From CAYZXT01 sp964482515 (GTDB lineage Bacteria > Elusimicrobiota > Elusimicrobia > FEN-1173), in the NCBI GenBank assembly GCA_964482515.1, contig CAYZXT010000027.1, forward strand, positions 1 through 35,192: DNA of 35,192 nucleotides, read 5' to 3'. Under the pieces are notes generated by a model. The model saw only the letters and a list, made by a program, of their open reading frames with translations, searched no databases and was not told the origin of the DNA. Of this stretch, positions 32,611 to 35,192 are shown piece after piece (position 1 is the stretch's first letter; the number at the start of each line of letters is the position of its first letter). The position numbers were made by a program, and so were the translations under genes.

Positions 32611-33364
32611 GCGCGCTCCGGCGCCCAAACCGATTTTTCGCATCGACGTCTTAACGATCTTTCCCAACATGTTCCAGGGGGTCTTCACCGAAAGCCTTTT
32701 GGGCAAAGCGCAGGAGAAAAAGCTGGCGGACCTCAGGGTCCACAACCTGCGCGACTACACGGACGACAAACACCGCTCCGTGGACGACCGCCCCTACGGC
32801 GGCGGACCGGGCATGGTGATGAAGCCCGAACCGATCTATCGCGCACTTCGGGAACTCGGCGTTCCGGAAAAGAAGTCTCGGAAGAAGGGTCCCGTCGTCA
32901 TTTATATGTCGCCCCAGGGCGAGCCGCTCACCCAGAAACTGGCGGACGAGCTCTCCCGCGAAAAGCACATCCTGGTCCTTTGCGGCCACTACGAAGGCAT
33001 CGATGAGCGCGTATTCGATTGGATCGACCGCGAAGTGTCCGTCTGCGACGTGGTTTATACGGGCGGAGAGATTCCCGCCATGGCCTTGGTGGACTCGGTG
33101 GTGCGGCAGATCCCCAGCGTCGTGAAAGAATCCGACTCGCTGAAGTGGGACTCCTTCGCCGCCGGATGGAAAGGACAGTTGGATTGCCCGCACTTCACCC
33201 GCCCGGCCATTTGGCGCGGAAGACAGGTGCCCCAGATTTTGTTGGATGGAAACCACAAGGCCATCCAGGAATGGCGGGCCGAACAAGCTTTAGAGAACAC
33301 CCGGCGGAAACGTCCGGACCTTTTGAAAAAAGACCAATTACTACGAAGGAAGAGAGCGCCATGA
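32600..33364 (+). CDS. trmD: tRNA (guanine-37-N1)-methyltransferase
   Basis: 254 residues. A trefoil-knot SPOUT methyltransferase using SAM to form m1G37. Motifs are FRIDVLTIFPNMF (start), DDRPYGGGPGMVMKPEPI, LCGHYEGIDERV, VCDVVYTGGEIPAMAL (the knot and SAM loop) and LDCPHFTRPAIWRGRQVP at the C-terminal tRNA-binding part. The start ATG lies inside the last codons of the rimM-like gene; the stop overlaps the rplS ATG (ATGA). Confidence 0.96.
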   Translation: MKAKRAPAPKPIFRIDVLTIFPNMFQGVFTESLLGKAQEKKLADLRVHNLRDYTDDKHRSVDDRPYGGGPGMVMKPEPIYRALRELGVPEKKSRKKGPVVIYMSPQGEPLTQKLADELSREKHILVLCGHYEGIDERVFDWIDREVSVCDVVYTGGEIPAMALVDSVVRQIPSVVKESDSLKWDSFAAGWKGQLDCPHFTRPAIWRGRQVPQILLDGNHKAIQEWRAEQALENTRRKRPDLLKKDQLLRRKRAP

Positions 33365-33783
33365 ACCCGATCATCGAAAAACTAGAACAATCCTATTTGA
33401 AGAAAAACCTGCCGAGCATCCGCGTGGGCGATTTGCTGCGCGTGGACGTGAAGGTCGTGGAAGGCGAGAGCGAACGCGTCCAGGCTTTCGAAGGCGTCGT
33501 GATCAAACGCAAGGGACACGGTATCGGCGAGACCCTTACCGTCCGCAAGGTTTCCTTCGGCGTGGGTGTTGAGCGTACGTTCCCCATGCATTCGCCCCGC
33601 GTGGAAAAGATGAAGGTGATACGTTCCGGCAAAGTCCGCCGCGCAAAGCTGTATTACCTGCGCCAACTTTCCGGTAAAGCGGCCCGCATCGAAGAGAAGA
33701 CATCCGGTGCCTCTTCCACCTCCAACGAAGGCGGCGCGTCCCCGAAGAAGGAAGCGTTTCCGGCCGGAGTCAGTTCGAAGTAG
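33361..33783 (+). CDS. rplS: 50S ribosomal protein L19 with low-complexity C-terminal tail
   Basis: 140 residues. The conserved core covers about 1-113: PSIRVGDLLRVDVKVVEGESERVQ, given by its key words VGDLLRVDV and RVQAFEGVVIKRKGHG, then GVGVERTFPMHSPRVEKMKV and RRAKLYYLRQLSGKAARI. A Ser/Ala/Gly/Lys-rich tail of roughly 25 residues follows (SSTSNEGGASPKKEAF). L19 sits at the 30S-50S interface. A GGAAGAGA site precedes the ATG, which overlaps the trmD stop. Confidence 0.95.
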   Translation: MNPIIEKLEQSYLKKNLPSIRVGDLLRVDVKVVEGESERVQAFEGVVIKRKGHGIGETLTVRKVSFGVGVERTFPMHSPRVEKMKVIRSGKVRRAKLYYLRQLSGKAARIEEKTSGASSTSNEGGASPKKEAFPAGVSSK

Positions 33784-33795
33784 CCCAAGCCCGGA

Positions 33796-34434
33796 ATGCC
33801 TCCGCGCCTTTTCACCTTCGATCAGGAATGGCGCGATAAAGGTTACCCGACGCTGGCCGGCGCGGACGAAGCCGGCATCGGCCCCTGGGCCGGGCCCGTC
33901 GTGGCCGCGGCCGTCGTCCTAAAACCGGACACCCGCTTTGAAAAGCTGAACGACAGCAAAAAACTCACCCCCGAAATCCGCGAATCCCTTTTCGAACCCA
34001 TTCAAAAAGAAGCTCTTTGCTTCGGCATCGCCGTGATCGGGCATTCCGTGGTGGATGAAATCAACGTCCTCCAAGCCACCTTTTTGGCGGTACGCCGGGC
34101 GGTGGAACAGCTTTCGGTGACGCCCAGCCTCGTCCTTTACGACGGAAACAAGCGCCTGCCGCGGTTCCCCCTGCCCCAGGAAACGATCATAAAAGGCGAC
34201 GGCCAAAGCGCCTCCATCGCGGCGGCCAGCGTACTGGCCAAGGTCACACGGGACCGACTGATGCGCGAAGCCCACGAGAGATTTCCGCAGTACGGTTTCG
34301 ACGAGAACAAAGGCTATGGCACTCCGTTTCACCAGGAAGCCCTGCTCCGCCACGGCCCGTGCCCTATTCACCGCCGTTCCTACGGTCCGATTTTGGAACT
34401 CCTCACCCCCGCGCTGCCCCTTTCAGAAAATTAA
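33796..34434 (+). CDS. rnhB: Ribonuclease HII
   Basis: 212 residues. It removes ribonucleotides from DNA and RNA from hybrids. The metal-binding acids are D24 and E25 (GADEAG), D116 (LYDGN) and D153 (VLAKVTRD); LNDSKKLT and YGFDENKGYGTPFHQEAL are also family motifs. The usual Gly-Arg-Gly loop that reads the 2'-hydroxyl is GIG here (27-29), with Ile for Arg; the flanking Gly residues remain. Length and other motifs are normal for HII, not HIII. It starts 12 bp after rplS. Confidence 0.94.
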   Translation: MPPRLFTFDQEWRDKGYPTLAGADEAGIGPWAGPVVAAAVVLKPDTRFEKLNDSKKLTPEIRESLFEPIQKEALCFGIAVIGHSVVDEINVLQATFLAVRRAVEQLSVTPSLVLYDGNKRLPRFPLPQETIIKGDGQSASIAAASVLAKVTRDRLMREAHERFPQYGFDENKGYGTPFHQEALLRHGPCPIHRRSYGPILELLTPALPLSEN

Positions 34435-34468
34435 TTCCCCCGCCAGCCTTCCCCCGAAGGAGACAACC

Positions 34469-34831
34469 ATGGATGCGATCGATAAGGGCCGCCACGGCGA
34501 AACGTCGGCGCGCGCCTATCTGGAAAACAAAGGCTATGAATTCCGTTCGGCCAACTACCGCACGCGCTTGGGCGAAGTCGACCTGGTGATGAGAAAAGGG
34601 GACACGCTGGTCTTCGTGGAAGTAAAGTCCCGCGGGAGTGAATCTTTCGGCGCACCGCAAACCGCCGTGACGATCTGGAAGCAACGGAAGATCATCCGCG
34701 CGGCGCTGGACTACGTGAAGTTTTTCGGCATGACGAGGATGTGCCTGCGCTTCGATGTGATGGCGCTGGGGCCGGCGGGCGTGGAGCACATCGAAAACGC
34801 GTTCCAGGCCGAAAGGAAATATACGTTCTAG
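34469..34831 (+). CDS. yraN: YraN/UPF0102 endonuclease-like family protein
   Basis: 120 residues. Motifs are KGRHGETSARAYLENKGY, then LGEVDLVMRKGDTLVFVEVK, the E-x-D-x(n)-ExK pattern of the restriction-endonuclease-like fold. The ATG at 34469 has GGAG 8 nt upstream. It follows rnhB, as in many genomes. The biochemical role is not settled. It ends 7 bp from the convergent receiver remnant. Confidence 0.92.
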   Translation: MDAIDKGRHGETSARAYLENKGYEFRSANYRTRLGEVDLVMRKGDTLVFVEVKSRGSESFGAPQTAVTIWKQRKIIRAALDYVKFFGMTRMCLRFDVMALGPAGVEHIENAFQAERKYTF

Positions 34832-34838
34832 GGGACGC

Positions 34839-34994
34839 TTAGGAAGGGATCTTCAGCAGCTTTTTGATGGCCAAGATGAAAGCCTCTTCCTCGAGCGGTT
34901 TGCCCATGAAAAGGTCCGCGCCGGCCTGGTAGGCCTGCTCGGCTTGGGCGAGGGCCAGGCGCATGGCCTTTTCATCTGGGGTGGCAATAGACAT
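34839..34994 (-). pseudogene. Receiver-domain C-terminal remnant (response regulator)
   Basis: The minus strand encodes 51 residues from an ATG at 34994: IATPDEKAMRLALAQAEQ, then AGADLFMGKPLEEEAF and LAIKKLLKIPS. This is the last third of a receiver domain, including the conserved Lys of the KP motif. In frame upstream are PQFLLM (the expected beta-4 strand) and then a TGA at 35012-35010. Another frame at about 35040-35080 encodes GFALRAEDNPGCRSLP, which resembles the preceding helix of a receiver. The gene thus looks frameshifted or decayed, or the edge sequence contains errors. The phospho-acceptor region is not recognisable. Confidence 0.55.
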
Positions 34995-35192
34995 GAGAAG
35001 GAACTGCGGTCACCGGTGGGAAGTGACCGGCAGCCTGGATTGTCCTCTGCCCGCAACGCGAACCCCTATTCCGCGCCCTGGCCTCGCGTAATGCGACCGA
35101 TATTGTCGGCCCCGATCTTTGCCCGCTCAGGGGCGAGGCGGGACCACCAGGTTCTTGGACATCGAATCCTGCCCATAAGGCACGCAGGGCCG
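34995..35192. other. Right edge without a clean gene; one hairpin
   Basis: No convincing complete reading frame is visible. A 7-bp hairpin pairs CGGTCAC (35007-35013) with GTGACCG (35023-35029). The remaining bases may be the decayed or mis-sequenced front of the receiver gene. Confidence 0.5.

Noticed and set aside
34990..35192. Possible RNase P RNA on the minus strand, because GAGGACAATCCAGGCT resembles the conserved GAGGAAAGTCCGGGCT
   Set aside because: Several conserved positions differ, the other universal RNase P segments are missing, and the required length would run through the receiver reading frame and yraN.

Overview
The window is a GC-rich, gene-dense piece of a bacterial chromosome. 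It carries 24 essentially complete protein genes, a clpB gene that runs off the left edge, a receiver-domain remnant at the right edge, and a few reduced or very short genes. The cell was a diderm: there are two outer-membrane beta-barrel proteins ending in aromatic residues, a PorV/PorQ-type protein, a periplasmic HtrA protease, and a giant exported protein with a FlgD-like/type A sorting-type C-terminus. FecR-domain proteins, PorV/PorQ proteins and very large carboxypeptidase-regulatory-repeat proteins together recall uncultured phyla such as Elusimicrobiota or Omnitrophota. That placement is an inference with low confidence. I see no tRNA, rRNA, CRISPR array, transposase or phage gene.

Left part (1-8300): clpB (minus) has a sigma70-type promoter and a CIRCE-like HrcA operator. 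Divergent from it is an operon of an orphan sensor histidine kinase, a LysM-FecR-Ig membrane-anchored protein and a YfhO-family membrane protein.

Middle left (8300-16600, all minus): aroD, a TatD-linked-type radical SAM protein, a four-carbon acid-sugar kinase, a class II aldolase, a membrane-anchored CBM48-like protein, a secreted glucodextranase-C-domain protein, an HtrA protease and a receiver protein with a degenerate GGDEF domain. Most of these genes abut or overlap. The kinase/aldolase pair looks like tetronate or related acid-sugar catabolism. The CBM48/glucodextranase-C pair looks like envelope alpha-glucan binding or processing.

Centre (16700-28340, minus): a translationally coupled four-gene cassette of FecR-domain protein, beta-barrel, 2544-residue surface protein and PorV-like barrel. 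The giant protein starts with eight predicted propeller-type repeats, passes through a beta-helix-like region, an internal FlgD-like domain and a long train of carboxypeptidase-regulatory-like domains, and ends in a second FlgD-like domain. This is the strongest candidate for an undescribed system: an envelope export and display unit whose PorV-like partner sits in the same operon.

Right part (28460-34831): tatD (minus), DUF1003, a short-chain dehydrogenase coupled to a histone-deacetylase-family hydrolase, then the ribosomal/tRNA operon rpsP-khpA-rimM-trmD-rplS-rnhB-yraN behind a perfect TTGACA-N17-TATAAT promoter. In that operon rimM is reduced to its C-terminal PRC-barrel.

Themes that cross regions: (a) ATGA/GTGA stop-start overlaps are common; (b) several transcription units (tatD, the radical SAM gene, a small ORF ahead of aroD) have a -10 box exactly 6 nt before the start codon, as leaderless mRNAs would; (c) dispersed palindromic repeats occur between genes and, in two cases, in frame inside genes; (d) the two FecR-containing operons share a TTGA-N17-TAGACT promoter form.
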